A program made the translations under genes and the position numbers. Of a DNA stretch of 56,404 bases, positions 17,055 through 25,905 are shown one piece after another (the first letter of the stretch is position 1; each line of letters starts with the position of its first letter). Source of the DNA: Paracoccus sigandri (lineage in GTDB: Bacteria; Pseudomonadota; Alphaproteobacteria; Rhodobacterales; Rhodobacteraceae); the NCBI RefSeq assembly GCF_003709565.1, contig NZ_QNRC01000027.1, positions 1-56,404 on the forward strand, written 5' to 3'. The notes under the pieces were generated by a model. The model did no database searches, was not told the DNA's origin, and saw only the letters and a program-made list of their open reading frames with translations.

Positions 17055-17930
17055 TCAGGCGGCGGGGCGGGCCTGCGCCGCCAGGTCCGGCACCGGCAGA
17101 CCCGAGGCGATGGCCCGCCACAGATCGATCAGCGGGCGCAGCAGATGCGCCTTGTCGTGGTCCTGCCAGGGCTTCTCGTACTGGTAGTGCAGGATGCGGA
17201 TGTCCTGCCAGCTCCACAGCTCGGGCATGTTGATCCAGACATACTGCAGCATGTTGTGATGGATCGACAGCCCGTGCCAGTCGGGGAAATAGTCCTGCAG
17301 GAAGGTCTGGTCGGTGCGCCGCCAGAAGGCGCCGGGCTGGTCCAGCCGGGCCAGCATGTCGCGGAAGGTGCGCGGATCGGGACGGGCCGAGAAGACGCCG
17401 GAATTCATCCGGTGGAAGCCGTCCAGCCCGTCATAGACATTCGGCGCGGCGCAGAATTCCGGCATCTGGAACAGCTTGCCGACATCGCGCAGCACGATCG
17501 CGTCGGCATCGATGAAGACGCAGCGGTCGTAATCCAGCTGCCACAGCCGCAGCTTGATGAAATTGTCCAGCGGCGTGTGGAAATCGGGCTTGCCCCCGCG
17601 GGTGAAGGCCGCGCGGGCATGCAGCGCGCCGCGAGCATGGGCGCGGTCGAAACCCTCCGAGGTCGGCAGCAGGTCGGCGGCGATCAGCCGCGCGCCCAGG
17701 GCCCGCAGCCGCGCCAGCTGCCCCGGCGCCAGGCCGCGATGCATGACGGCCAGGTCCGCGCCGGTCCCGGTCAGCTTCAGCGAGCGCAGCAGCGCCTCGG
17801 CGCCCGGCAGGTAGTCGGGATTGGTCACCAGCGTGACATAGGCATGGTCGGCTTTCGCGGGGGTTTCGGGGCGCAGCCCCTCGGCGGTCCGTGAGGCGGC
17901 CGGAAGGCGGGAAATACGCGAGGAATGCAT
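17055..17930 (-). CDS. Glycosyltransferase family 8-like (glycogenin-type) protein
   Basis: The 291-residue product starts its domain with HAYVTLVTNPDYLPGAEALL and has the metal/nucleotide-sugar motif CVFIDADAIVLRDV near residue 138 (DxD), then GVFSARPDPRTFRDML and a histidine-containing HYQYEKPWQ region typical of glycogenin-like GT8 transferases. No signal peptide or membrane segment is seen, so it acts in the cytoplasm. It is the first gene of a pair with the SDR protein. Acceptor and sugar are unknown. Confidence 0.8.
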   Translation of the reverse strand: MHSSRISRLPAASRTAEGLRPETPAKADHAYVTLVTNPDYLPGAEALLRSLKLTGTGADLAVMHRGLAPGQLARLRALGARLIAADLLPTSEGFDRAHARGALHARAAFTRGGKPDFHTPLDNFIKLRLWQLDYDRCVFIDADAIVLRDVGKLFQMPEFCAAPNVYDGLDGFHRMNSGVFSARPDPRTFRDMLARLDQPGAFWRRTDQTFLQDYFPDWHGLSIHHNMLQYVWINMPELWSWQDIRILHYQYEKPWQDHDKAHLLRPLIDLWRAIASGLPVPDLAAQARPAA

Positions 17931-18073
17931 TTATCGCAGCGTCCTGATGTTCAATCCTGCGGCACTGGGCGCCAGGCTATGGCGCTTTCGTGAACCGCTG
18001 ATGACAGAACGCCGGGGGCTTTGCCTGGTTTCATCGGGCCGCTAGATATCGGGGGACAAGCAAAGGATTGCCC

Positions 18074-19453
18074 ATGAGCCTGAATCCCGATCTCGCCGCC
18101 CGCCTGGGCGCGCTGCTGCAGGACCGCCTGTCGCTGGCCACGCCCGACCTTGTGCAGCACGCCCATTCCGAAAGCTTCCACAATGCGCCGCCCCCCGATG
18201 CCGTCGCCTGGCCGGTCAGCGCCGAGGAGGTCTCGGCCATCCTGGCCGCCTGCGCCGAGGCCGGGGTGCCGGTCGTGCCCTGGGGCACCGGCACCTCGCT
18301 GGAGGGGCATGCGCTGGCCACCCGCGGCGGGGTGACGCTGGACCTGTCGCGCATGGACCGCATCCTGGAGGTGCGGCCGGGCGACATGCAGGTGACGGTG
18401 CAGCCCGGCGTCACGCGCGAGGCGCTGAACACTGAATTGCGGACCACGGGGCTGTTCTTCCCGGTCGATCCCGGCGCCAATGCCAGCCTTGGCGGCATGG
18501 CCTCGACGCGGGCCAGCGGCACGACCGCCGTGCGCTATGGCACGATGCGCGACAACGTGCTGGCGCTGGAGGTGGTGCTGGCCGACGGCCGCATCATCCG
18601 CACCGGCACGCGGGCGGCGAAATCCAGCGCGGGCTACGACCTGACCGGGCTGTTCGTGGGCGCCGAGGGCACGCTGGGGATCATCACCGAGCTGACCCTG
18701 CGCCTGCATGGCCAGCCCGAGGAGGTCGCCGCCGCCGTCTGCGCCTTCGACACGCTGGACCATGCCGTGGAATGCGTCACCGCGACGATCCAGTCGGGCA
18801 TCCCCATGGCGCGGATCGAATTCGTCGATGCCGCTTCGGCCCGCGCCTTCAACCTGCATTCCGGGGCGGGCCTGCCCGAGACGCCGCATCTGATGGTCGA
18901 GTTCCACGGCTCGCCCGTGGCCGTGCGCGAGGATGCCGAGGCCTTCGGCGCGCTGGCCGGGGAATTCGGCGGGCAGGGCTTCGACTGGGCCAGCAATACC
19001 GAGGATCGCGCCCGGCTGTGGCGGATGCGGCATGGCGCCTATCACGCCAGCTTCGCGCTGCGTCCCGGCGCGCGGGGCATCGTCACCGATGTCTGCGTGC
19101 CGATGTCGGAACTGCCCGCCGCCGTTGCCGCCGCCGTGGCCGATATCGAGGCGGCGGGCCTGGTCGGCCCCATCGTCGGCCATGTCGGCGACGGCAATTT
19201 CCACACGCTGCTGCTGGTCGACCCCGAGAACGCCGCCGAGATCGCCGCCGCCAAGCAGGTCGCCACGCGCATGGCCGAACGCGCCATCGCGGTCGGCGGC
19301 ACCATCTCGGGCGAGCATGGCATCGGCGTGGGCAAGCGCGGGCTGATGGCCGCGCAGCATGGCGAGGGCTGGCAGGTCATGGGCGCGATCAAGGCGGCGC
19401 TGGACCCGCGCGACATCCTCAACCCCGGCAAGCTGGTGCCCGACCGGAACTGA
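18074..19453 (+). CDS. FAD-linked oxidase, D-lactate dehydrogenase (cytochrome)/glycolate oxidase GlcD type
   Basis: The 459-residue protein has a PCMH-type FAD-binding domain (VVPWGTGTSLEGHA, VDPGANASLGGMASTRASGT, GLFVGAEGTLGIITELTLR) and the C-terminal FAD-oxidase cap ending in GTISGEHGIGVGKRGLM and ALDPRDILNPGKL. This is the pattern of D-lactate dehydrogenase (cytochrome) and GlcD. The ATG at 18074 has AAAGGA eight bases upstream and is preferred over a TTG two codons earlier. No glcE/glcF partners are adjacent, which favours a single-subunit D-2-hydroxyacid dehydrogenase. Confidence 0.9.
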   Translation: MSLNPDLAARLGALLQDRLSLATPDLVQHAHSESFHNAPPPDAVAWPVSAEEVSAILAACAEAGVPVVPWGTGTSLEGHALATRGGVTLDLSRMDRILEVRPGDMQVTVQPGVTREALNTELRTTGLFFPVDPGANASLGGMASTRASGTTAVRYGTMRDNVLALEVVLADGRIIRTGTRAAKSSAGYDLTGLFVGAEGTLGIITELTLRLHGQPEEVAAAVCAFDTLDHAVECVTATIQSGIPMARIEFVDAASARAFNLHSGAGLPETPHLMVEFHGSPVAVREDAEAFGALAGEFGGQGFDWASNTEDRARLWRMRHGAYHASFALRPGARGIVTDVCVPMSELPAAVAAAVADIEAAGLVGPIVGHVGDGNFHTLLLVDPENAAEIAAAKQVATRMAERAIAVGGTISGEHGIGVGKRGLMAAQHGEGWQVMGAIKAALDPRDILNPGKLVPDRN

Positions 19454-19523
19454 GTGCGGATTGCCGCAAGGGAACCCATGCGCCCCCGCGGCCGTTGATT
19501 CCGCAGCGGTTTCAAGGAGGCCC

Positions 19524-19796
19524 ATGATGTCCCATAACGACAACGTCCCCGAACGATCGGCCTGGCGCCACCGCCCGGCGCTGATCGCCATCGTCGTGGC
19601 GCTGGTGGTGGCGGCGCTTGCCTTCCTCGTCTTCATTCCGGGTTCGCCCGAAGACGACGGCATCGCCACCACCCCGCCGCCCGCCGGCACCACCTCGACC
19701 GAGGCGGAAGGCACCGAGGATCCGGCAACGGCGCCCGTCGTGCCCGAACCCGTCGAGGGCACGGTGCCCGAAGGCGAAACGGCGCCGGCAGACTGA
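19524..19796 (+). CDS. Small single-pass membrane protein, unknown function
   Basis: This 90-residue protein is not recognised. It has a short charged N-terminus, one transmembrane segment (ALIAIVVALVVAALAFLVFI, about residues 19-38), and a Pro/Thr/Glu-rich acidic tail rich in PVVPEPVEGTVPEGE that would lie in the periplasm. AAGGAGG precedes two adjacent ATG codons (19524 and 19527); the second has the better spacing. The 12-bp unit CCGGCAGACTGA that ends the gene is duplicated in tandem directly after the stop. A hairpin terminator follows 45 bp later. Confidence 0.7.
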   Translation: MMSHNDNVPERSAWRHRPALIAIVVALVVAALAFLVFIPGSPEDDGIATTPPPAGTTSTEAEGTEDPATAPVVPEPVEGTVPEGETAPAD

Positions 19797-19839
19797 CCGG
19801 CAGACTGACCGGGCGAACCATCCGGTTCGGAACAGCAGG

Positions 19840-19863
19840 AACGGCCCCGCGCGCGGGGCCGTT
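19840..19863 (+). terminator. Intrinsic terminator after the small membrane protein
   Basis: Perfect arms AACGGCCCC and GGGGCCGTT enclose GCGCGC and end in GTTTC. It separates the small membrane protein gene from the GH25 gene. Confidence 0.7.
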
Positions 19864-19982
19864 TCGCATCGCCTCCTGACGCTATCGTGACCTTGACGGC
19901 CCGGTGACTTTCGCTCACGGCTTTGCGATAAGCGAGACAAAGTGCGGCAAGCACGGTGAATCAGGCAGGATTCGGGGGCAGG

Positions 19983-20783
19983 ATGCGACTTCTTCAGAAG
20001 ATCATGATCGGTGTGTTGCTGGTGGCCCTCGCGGCCTGCGCCAGAAATCCCGTGCCGGGCGGCCCCGGCGGTTTCGGGCCAAGTCCCGGCCCCGGCGCCA
20101 ATCCGCGGCTGGGCGATTCGCGCCCCCATGAATGGCGCAACGGCCATCCCTATGGCCACGCGGTCCACGGCATCGACGTGTCGCGCTGGCAGGGCGACAT
20201 CGACTGGGGGCAGGTCCGCAATGCCGGGATCTCTTTCGCCTTCATCAAGTCGACCGAGGGCGGCGACCACGCCGATCCGAACTTCATGCGCTACTGGCGC
20301 GAGGCCGCGCAGGCGCGCATCCCGCGCGGCGCTTATCACTATTACTATTTCTGCCGCACCGGGGCCGAGCAGGCGGCGTGGTTCATCCGCAACGTCCCGC
20401 GCGAGGCGGGCTCGCTGCCGCCGGTCCTGGACCTGGAATGGACCAATTCCCGCACCTGCCCGCGCCGTCCGCCGCCCCATGAGGTCAAGCGCGAGGCGAA
20501 TGTCTTCCTCGACATCGTCGGCCGCCATTACGGCCAGCGCCCGATCATCTACACCACCGTCGATTTCTACCGCGACAACCAGCTGGGCGACATGCGGGCG
20601 GAATTCTGGCTGCGTTCGGTCGCCGATCACCCACGTATGATCTATCCGGGGCAGCGTTGGGCCTTCTGGCAATATACCGGCACTGGTATCGTGCCTGGGA
20701 TTCGGGGCAATGTGGACCTGAACGCTTTCGCCGGAAGCTCTGCGGATTGGCAGCGATGGTTGCAGACACGACTGACGCGGTAA
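19983..20783 (+). CDS. GH25-family lysozyme-like lipoprotein
   Basis: The 266-residue protein begins with a lipoprotein signal peptide (MRLLQKIMIGVLLVALAAC, lipidated Cys19). A Gly/Pro-rich linker follows, then a glycoside hydrolase family 25 domain: GIDVSRWQGDIDW, FIKSTEGGDHADPNF, RGAYHYYYF, and the catalytic-acid strand PPVLDLEW, ending with FWQYTGTG and VDLNAF. GH25 enzymes are beta-1,4-N-acetylmuramidases acting on peptidoglycan. A GTG start nine codons earlier is open but puts extra residues before the signal peptide. Its 3' end overlaps the next gene by 28 bases. Confidence 0.88.
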   Translation: MRLLQKIMIGVLLVALAACARNPVPGGPGGFGPSPGPGANPRLGDSRPHEWRNGHPYGHAVHGIDVSRWQGDIDWGQVRNAGISFAFIKSTEGGDHADPNFMRYWREAAQARIPRGAYHYYYFCRTGAEQAAWFIRNVPREAGSLPPVLDLEWTNSRTCPRRPPPHEVKREANVFLDIVGRHYGQRPIIYTTVDFYRDNQLGDMRAEFWLRSVADHPRMIYPGQRWAFWQYTGTGIVPGIRGNVDLNAFAGSSADWQRWLQTRLTR

Positions 20784-21418
20784 GGCCGCGTCCCTGGCTC
20801 TGGGCCGAATTCGCGGCGCTCTATGTGGGGGCGCCGCTGGCCATCGCGCTGTTCATGCCCGGCCACATGCTGTTCGAGGCGCTGGCGGTCTTTTCCCTCG
20901 CCGGGCTGTGGCTGTTGTGGCGCACCGGCGGCTTCGGCTGGCATTCGCTGGTCAGCGGCTGGGGGCGGATCCGCTGGGTCGAGGTGCTGGGCATCGCCGT
21001 CGCGACGCTGGTCGCGGGCGTGGTGATCCTGCAGGTCTCGAATCCGGGGCGGCTGTTCGACATCCCCCGCAACCGCCCCGACATGCTGGTGCTGATCTGG
21101 ACCCTCTATCCGCTGCTGTCGGCCCTGCCGCAGGAACTGATCTTCCGGCCGCTGTTCTTTCACCGCTACGGCGCGCTGCTGCCGGTGGGCCATGGCGCCA
21201 TCGCCGCCAATGCGGCGGTCTTTTCCTTCGCCCACCTGATGTACTGGTCCTGGATCGTGGCGCTGATGACTTTCATCGGCGGCTGGTTCTTCGCCCGCGC
21301 CTATCTGCGCCAGGGCTTCCCCTCGGCCTGGCTTCTTCACGCGGTGGCGGGAAACATGCTCTTCGCCGTGGGGATGGGCTATTATTTCTGGTCCGGCAAC
21401 GTGGTCCGTCCCTTCTGA
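20756..21418 (+). CDS. CPBP (CAAX/Abi-type) intramembrane metalloprotease family protein
   Basis: The 220-residue protein has about six hydrophobic segments and the three CPBP motifs: ALPQELIFRPLFF (motif 1, QExxxR rather than EExxxR), AAVFSFAHLMYW (FxxxH) and AWLLHAVAGNMLF (final histidine). Members are membrane-embedded glutamate proteases; in bacteria they process small peptides or modify envelope functions. I place the start at 20756, which overlaps the GH25 gene by 28 bases and implies coupled translation; the open frame begins earlier inside that gene. The glutamine at the first motif position may alter or abolish activity, though many family members are divergent there. Confidence 0.8.
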   Translation: MVADTTDAVRPRPWLWAEFAALYVGAPLAIALFMPGHMLFEALAVFSLAGLWLLWRTGGFGWHSLVSGWGRIRWVEVLGIAVATLVAGVVILQVSNPGRLFDIPRNRPDMLVLIWTLYPLLSALPQELIFRPLFFHRYGALLPVGHGAIAANAAVFSFAHLMYWSWIVALMTFIGGWFFARAYLRQGFPSAWLLHAVAGNMLFAVGMGYYFWSGNVVRPF

Positions 21419-21478
21419 GCGGTTGACTTCGCCGCGCCGTCGCGCTTCATGCGGGGCCTGAACAACCGGGGACCGATC

Positions 21479-23254
21479 ATGCACGCCTATCGCAGCCATA
21501 CCTGTGGCGACCTGACCGCCGCCAATGCCGGGGAAACCGTCCGCCTGTCGGGCTGGGTTCACCGCGTTCGCGACCACGGGGGCGTGCTGTTCGTCGATCT
21601 TCGCGACCATTACGGCATGACGCAGGTGCTGGCCGACAGCGACAGCCCCGCCTTCGCCGCGATGGAGAAGCTGCGCGCCGAGACGGTGATCCGCATCGAC
21701 GGCCGCGTCAAGCTGCGCGACGCATCGCTGGTCAACCCCAAGCTGCCCACCGGCGAGATCGAGGTCTACGCGACCGAGCTGGAGATCCTCGGCCCCGCCG
21801 ACGAGCTGCCGCTGCCGGTCTTCGGCGACCTGGACTATCCCGAGGAAACCCGGCTGACCTATCGCTTCCTGGACCTGCGCCGCGAAAGCCTGCACGACAA
21901 CATCATGCTGCGCTCGCAGGTGGTGCGCAGCTTGCGCAACCGCATGTGGGACCAGGGCTTCACCGAGTTCCAGACCCCGATCATCACGGCGTCCTCGCCC
22001 GAGGGCGCGCGCGACTTCCTGGTGCCCTCGCGCCTGCATCCGGGCAAGTTCTATGCCCTGCCGCAGGCGCCGCAGCAGTTCAAGCAGCTGATCATGGTGG
22101 CGGGCTTCGACAAGTATTTCCAGATCGCCCCCTGCTTCCGCGACGAGGATCCGCGCGCCGACCGCTCGCCCACCGATTTCTACCAGCTGGACATGGAAAT
22201 GTCCTTCGTGGACCAGGAGGACGTCTTCGCCGCCATCCAGCCGGTCATCCAGGGCCTGTTCGAGGAATTCGGCAAGGGCCGCCCGGTCGATCCCGACTGG
22301 CCGCGCATCCCCTATGCCGAGGCGATGCTGAAATACGGCAGCGACAAGCCCGACCTGCGCAACCCGATCGAGATGCAGGTGGTCAGCGACCATTTCCGCG
22401 GCTCGGGCTTCGCGATCTTCGCGAAACTGCTGGAACAGGACGGCACCGAGGTCCGCGCCATTCCCGCGCCGGGCGGCGGGTCGCGCAAATTCGCCGACCG
22501 CATGAACGCCTTCGCGCAGAAGGAAGGCCTGCCCGGCATGGGCTACATCTTCTGGCGCAAGGCCGAGGATGGCAGCACCGAACCCGCAGGCCCCATCGCC
22601 AAGGCCCTCGGCCCCGAGAAGACCGAGGCGATCCGCCTGCAGCTGGGCCTGGGGATCGGCGACGCGGCCTTCTTCCTGGGCGGCCGCCCCGAGCAGTTCG
22701 AGCCCGTCGCCGGCCGCGCCCGCAACGAGATCGGCCGCGAGCTGGGCCTGACTGTAGAGGACCAGTTCAAGTTCGCCTGGATCGTCGATTTCCCGATGTA
22801 TGAGAAGACCGACGAGGGCCGGATCGACTTCAGCCACAACCCGTTCTCGATGCCGCAGGGCGGTCTTCAGGCGCTGGAGGGCGATCCGCTGGCGGTCAAG
22901 GGCTTCCAGTATGACCTGGCCTGCAACGGCTACGAGCTGGTCTCGGGCGCGATCCGCAACCACAAGCCGGAAATCATGTTCAAGGCCTTCGAGCTGGCGG
23001 GCTATCCGGCAGCCGAGGTCGAGAAGCGTTTCGGCGGCATGGTCAAGGCCTTCCGCTATGGCGCGCCGCCGCACGGGGGTTGCGCCGCGGGGATCGACCG
23101 GATCGTGATGCTGCTGGCGGATGAGCAGAACATCCGCGAGGTCATCATGTTCCCGATGAACCAGCGGGCCGAGGACTTGATGATGGGCGCGCCGTCCGAG
23201 CCTGCCAACGAACAGCTGCGCGAATTGCGCCTGCGGGTCTTGCCGAAAGAGTGA
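21479..23254 (+). CDS. aspS: Aspartyl-tRNA synthetase (bacterial type)
   Basis: The 591-residue class II synthetase has an N-terminal OB-fold anticodon domain (VRLSGWVHRVRDHGGVLFVD), motif 2 region FQIAPCFRDEDPRADRSPTD, the bacterial GAD insertion in the middle, and motif 3 GGCAAGIDRIVMLL. It charges tRNA-Asp. The RDHG sequence in the anticodon domain resembles that of non-discriminating AspRS enzymes, which also charge tRNA-Asn for GatCAB-dependent amidation. The ATG at 21479 matches family N-termini; an upstream in-frame ATG at 21449 is unlikely. Confidence 0.97.
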   Translation: MHAYRSHTCGDLTAANAGETVRLSGWVHRVRDHGGVLFVDLRDHYGMTQVLADSDSPAFAAMEKLRAETVIRIDGRVKLRDASLVNPKLPTGEIEVYATELEILGPADELPLPVFGDLDYPEETRLTYRFLDLRRESLHDNIMLRSQVVRSLRNRMWDQGFTEFQTPIITASSPEGARDFLVPSRLHPGKFYALPQAPQQFKQLIMVAGFDKYFQIAPCFRDEDPRADRSPTDFYQLDMEMSFVDQEDVFAAIQPVIQGLFEEFGKGRPVDPDWPRIPYAEAMLKYGSDKPDLRNPIEMQVVSDHFRGSGFAIFAKLLEQDGTEVRAIPAPGGGSRKFADRMNAFAQKEGLPGMGYIFWRKAEDGSTEPAGPIAKALGPEKTEAIRLQLGLGIGDAAFFLGGRPEQFEPVAGRARNEIGRELGLTVEDQFKFAWIVDFPMYEKTDEGRIDFSHNPFSMPQGGLQALEGDPLAVKGFQYDLACNGYELVSGAIRNHKPEIMFKAFELAGYPAAEVEKRFGGMVKAFRYGAPPHGGCAAGIDRIVMLLADEQNIREVIMFPMNQRAEDLMMGAPSEPANEQLRELRLRVLPKE

Positions 23255-23330
23255 ACTGACATCGTCCCGCGCGTCGTGCCATACATCCTGCGGGGCGCAC
23301 GGTCCCCGCAGCGGAACAGATGGTGCGATC

Positions 23331-24698
23331 ATGGTTGCCTATCCCGAACTCGCGGCGATCCGGCTTGGCTTCGGCCTGTCGCCGCTGATCCCCCCGCCCA
23401 CGGATGCGGCGGCGGTGCTTGCCTCGGTCGCAAGCGCGGCCCCCGACGCGCATGCCGTGCGCACGCAGGATTTTCGCGAAGCCACCATCGCGCGGGCCGA
23501 ACTGGTCCAGAAGGCCAGGGACGGCGACGAGGCCGCCCGCCAGGAGGCGCAGCGCCAGCGCGACGAGGTGGTCGAGCGCAACGGCCATGCCGTCCAGCGC
23601 CGCTTCGCCCGCGCCGTCGGCGATCCCGCCGGTTTCGGCGAAAGGCTGGTCCAGTTCTGGGCCGACCATTTCACCGTTCGCGGCGGCAATCCGTTCCAGA
23701 TCCTGCTGGCCAATGCCTTCATCGACGAGGCGATCCGGCCGCATCTGAACGGCCATTTCGCGGACCTGCTGTTCGCGGCGGATACCCATCCGATGATGCT
23801 GGGCTATCTGGACCAGAACAGCTCGGTCGGGCCCCGCTCTCGGTCGGCGCGCAACCGGCCCGACCGCAAGCTGGGCCTGAACGAGAACCTCGCCCGCGAG
23901 ATGATCGAACTGCACACGCTGGGGGTCGACGGCGACTATGGCCAGCGCGACGTGCGGCAGCTGGCCAAGCTGCTGACCGGGCTGCGCTTCAATGCCCGCC
24001 GGGACGAGATCTTCCTGCCGCAGCTTGCCGAGCCGGGCGCCGAGACGGTGCTGGGCAAGAGCTATGGCGGCGATGGCGAGGCCGATCTGGGCGATATCCG
24101 CGCGGCGATGACCGACCTGGCGCTGCATCCCTCGACGGCCGAGCATCTGTCGCGCAAGCTGGTGGTGCATTTCGTCGATGACGACCCGCCAGAGGATCTG
24201 GTGCGCCGCCTCACCGCCGCCTGGCAGGACAGCGACGGCCATCTTCCCGCGCTCTATGCCATCCTGGTCGAGGCGCCGGAGCTGGAGACCCATTTTCGCA
24301 AGAAGGTCCGCCAGCCGTTTGATTTCATTGTCGCATCCGTGCGCGCACTTGGCCTGACCGGCGACGATGTCCTGGGGTTGGAGCTGACGAAGGCGCGCAA
24401 CTGGCTGCAATATCCGATGACCGGGATGGGCCAGCGCTGGGGGATGCCGGTCGGCCCCGACGGCTGGCCCGAGGGCGCCTCCAGCTGGGCGACGCCGCAG
24501 GGCCTGGCGGCGCGGATCCAGTGGTCGCTGCGCTTCACGCCGCGCCTGCAGCCCGACCTGCCCCAGCCCGAGGCCTTCCTTGCCGCGGCGCTCGGCTCGA
24601 CCGCCTCCGAGGCGCTGCAATGGGCGGTGCCCAAGGCGGAAACCGCCCGCGAGGCGGTGATGATCGTCCTGGCTTCGGCCGATTTCAACAGGAGGTGA
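23331..24698 (+). CDS. DUF1800 family protein
   Basis: The 455-residue protein carries the DUF1800 signature: RLGFGLSP at the start, RLVQFWADHFTVR in the middle, GLNENLAREMIELHTLGVDG, and LSRKLVVHFVDDDPP. DUF1800 proteins of unknown activity are almost always encoded next to a DUF1501 protein, as here (four bases separate the genes). The function is unknown; an exported or membrane-associated complex has been presumed because the partner is exported. No signal peptide is visible in this protein. Confidence 0.88.
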   Translation: MVAYPELAAIRLGFGLSPLIPPPTDAAAVLASVASAAPDAHAVRTQDFREATIARAELVQKARDGDEAARQEAQRQRDEVVERNGHAVQRRFARAVGDPAGFGERLVQFWADHFTVRGGNPFQILLANAFIDEAIRPHLNGHFADLLFAADTHPMMLGYLDQNSSVGPRSRSARNRPDRKLGLNENLAREMIELHTLGVDGDYGQRDVRQLAKLLTGLRFNARRDEIFLPQLAEPGAETVLGKSYGGDGEADLGDIRAAMTDLALHPSTAEHLSRKLVVHFVDDDPPEDLVRRLTAAWQDSDGHLPALYAILVEAPELETHFRKKVRQPFDFIVASVRALGLTGDDVLGLELTKARNWLQYPMTGMGQRWGMPVGPDGWPEGASSWATPQGLAARIQWSLRFTPRLQPDLPQPEAFLAAALGSTASEALQWAVPKAETAREAVMIVLASADFNRR

Positions 24699-24702
24699 GC
24701 CC

Positions 24703-25881
24703 GTGCTGAACCGACGCCTGTTCCTGAAATCCAGCGCGCTGATCGGCTGCTCGGCGGCGGCGCATCCGCTGCTGAACTCGATCGCCTTCGCCTCGGCGCC
24801 GGGCGAGAACCGGCTGGTCGTGATCATCCTGCGCGGGGCGATGGATGGCCTGGACGCCTTCCAGCCTTACGGCGATCCGAACCTGCGGGCGCTGCGCCGG
24901 ACGATCTCGACCGGGCCCGAGGACGGGGCGCATGACCTGGACGGCTTCTTCGCGCTGCATCCGGCGCTGTCGCCGCTGCTGCCGCTGTGGCGCAGCGGCG
25001 AGATGGGCTTCGCGCCCGCCGTCTCCACGCCCTATCGCGACAAGCGCAGCCATTTCGACGGGCAGGACATGCTGGAGGCCGGGACCGGCACCGATCTGGG
25101 CGAGGGCAGCCAGCGCGACGGCTGGCTGAACCGGCTGCTGCAGCAGATGCCCGGCGTGCAGTCCGAGACCGCCTATGCCGTCGGCGTCGAGGAGATGCGG
25201 ATCCTGTCGGGCGAGGCGCCCTCGATGAGCTGGGCGCCGGAACTGCGGCTGGAGTTGAGCCCGCAGGCGCAGATGCTGCTGGAGCGCGTCTATCACGACG
25301 ACCCGCTGTTCCAGGCCGCCGGGGCGCAGGCGATGGAGATCGCCTCGATGGAGATCGGCGGCGAGAAGGAAGAGGGCGGGCCGACCCGCGATGCCCGCGC
25401 GCTGGCCCGCTTCGCGGCCGACCGCCTGAACCAGGAAACCCGGATCGCCAGTTTCTCGCTGCCGGGCTGGGACAGCCATGCCCGCCAGCCGCAGGTGATC
25501 TCGCGCGCGCTCGAACGTCTGGCCGATGCGATCCTGACCCTGCGCGACGGGCTGGGGCGGAACTGGTCGCGCACCACGGTGCTGGCGATGACCGAATTCG
25601 GCCGCACCGTGCGCGAGAACGGCTCGGGCGGGACCGATCACGGCACCGGCGGGGCGATGCTGATGGCCGGGGGCGCGGTGCGCGGCGGCAAGGCGCTGGG
25701 GCGCTGGCCGGGGCTGGGCGAAGGCGATCTCTATGCCGGGCGCGACCTGATGCCGGTGCGCGACATCCGCGCCTATGCCGCCTGGGCGCTGCGCGACCTG
25801 TTCGACGTTCCGCGCGACCTTCTGGAGACGGCGGTGTTTCCGGGGCTCGACATGGGGGGCAATCCGCGCATTCTGGCCTGA
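24703..25881 (+). CDS. DUF1501 family protein with Tat signal
   Basis: The 392-residue protein starts at GTG, with AGGAGG overlapping the DUF1800 stop. Its N-terminus MLNRRLFLKSSALIGC has a twin-arginine export motif (RRLFLK). The DUF1501 sulfatase-like fold is seen in RLVVIILRGAMDGLDAFQPY, SHFDGQDMLEAG, SLPGWDSH and MTEFGRTVRENGSGGTDHG. It is therefore probably folded in the cytoplasm, perhaps together with the DUF1800 partner, and exported. The substrate is unknown. Confidence 0.87.
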   Translation: MLNRRLFLKSSALIGCSAAAHPLLNSIAFASAPGENRLVVIILRGAMDGLDAFQPYGDPNLRALRRTISTGPEDGAHDLDGFFALHPALSPLLPLWRSGEMGFAPAVSTPYRDKRSHFDGQDMLEAGTGTDLGEGSQRDGWLNRLLQQMPGVQSETAYAVGVEEMRILSGEAPSMSWAPELRLELSPQAQMLLERVYHDDPLFQAAGAQAMEIASMEIGGEKEEGGPTRDARALARFAADRLNQETRIASFSLPGWDSHARQPQVISRALERLADAILTLRDGLGRNWSRTTVLAMTEFGRTVRENGSGGTDHGTGGAMLMAGGAVRGGKALGRWPGLGEGDLYAGRDLMPVRDIRAYAAWALRDLFDVPRDLLETAVFPGLDMGGNPRILA

Positions 25882-25905
25882 GGCGAAACGGGCGGAGGGA
25901 TCGCG

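Noticed and set aside
20642..23332. 896-residue open frame antisense to the CPBP and aspS genes
   Set aside because: Shadow of aspS; composition is His/Gln/Arg-rich and it crosses gene boundaries.
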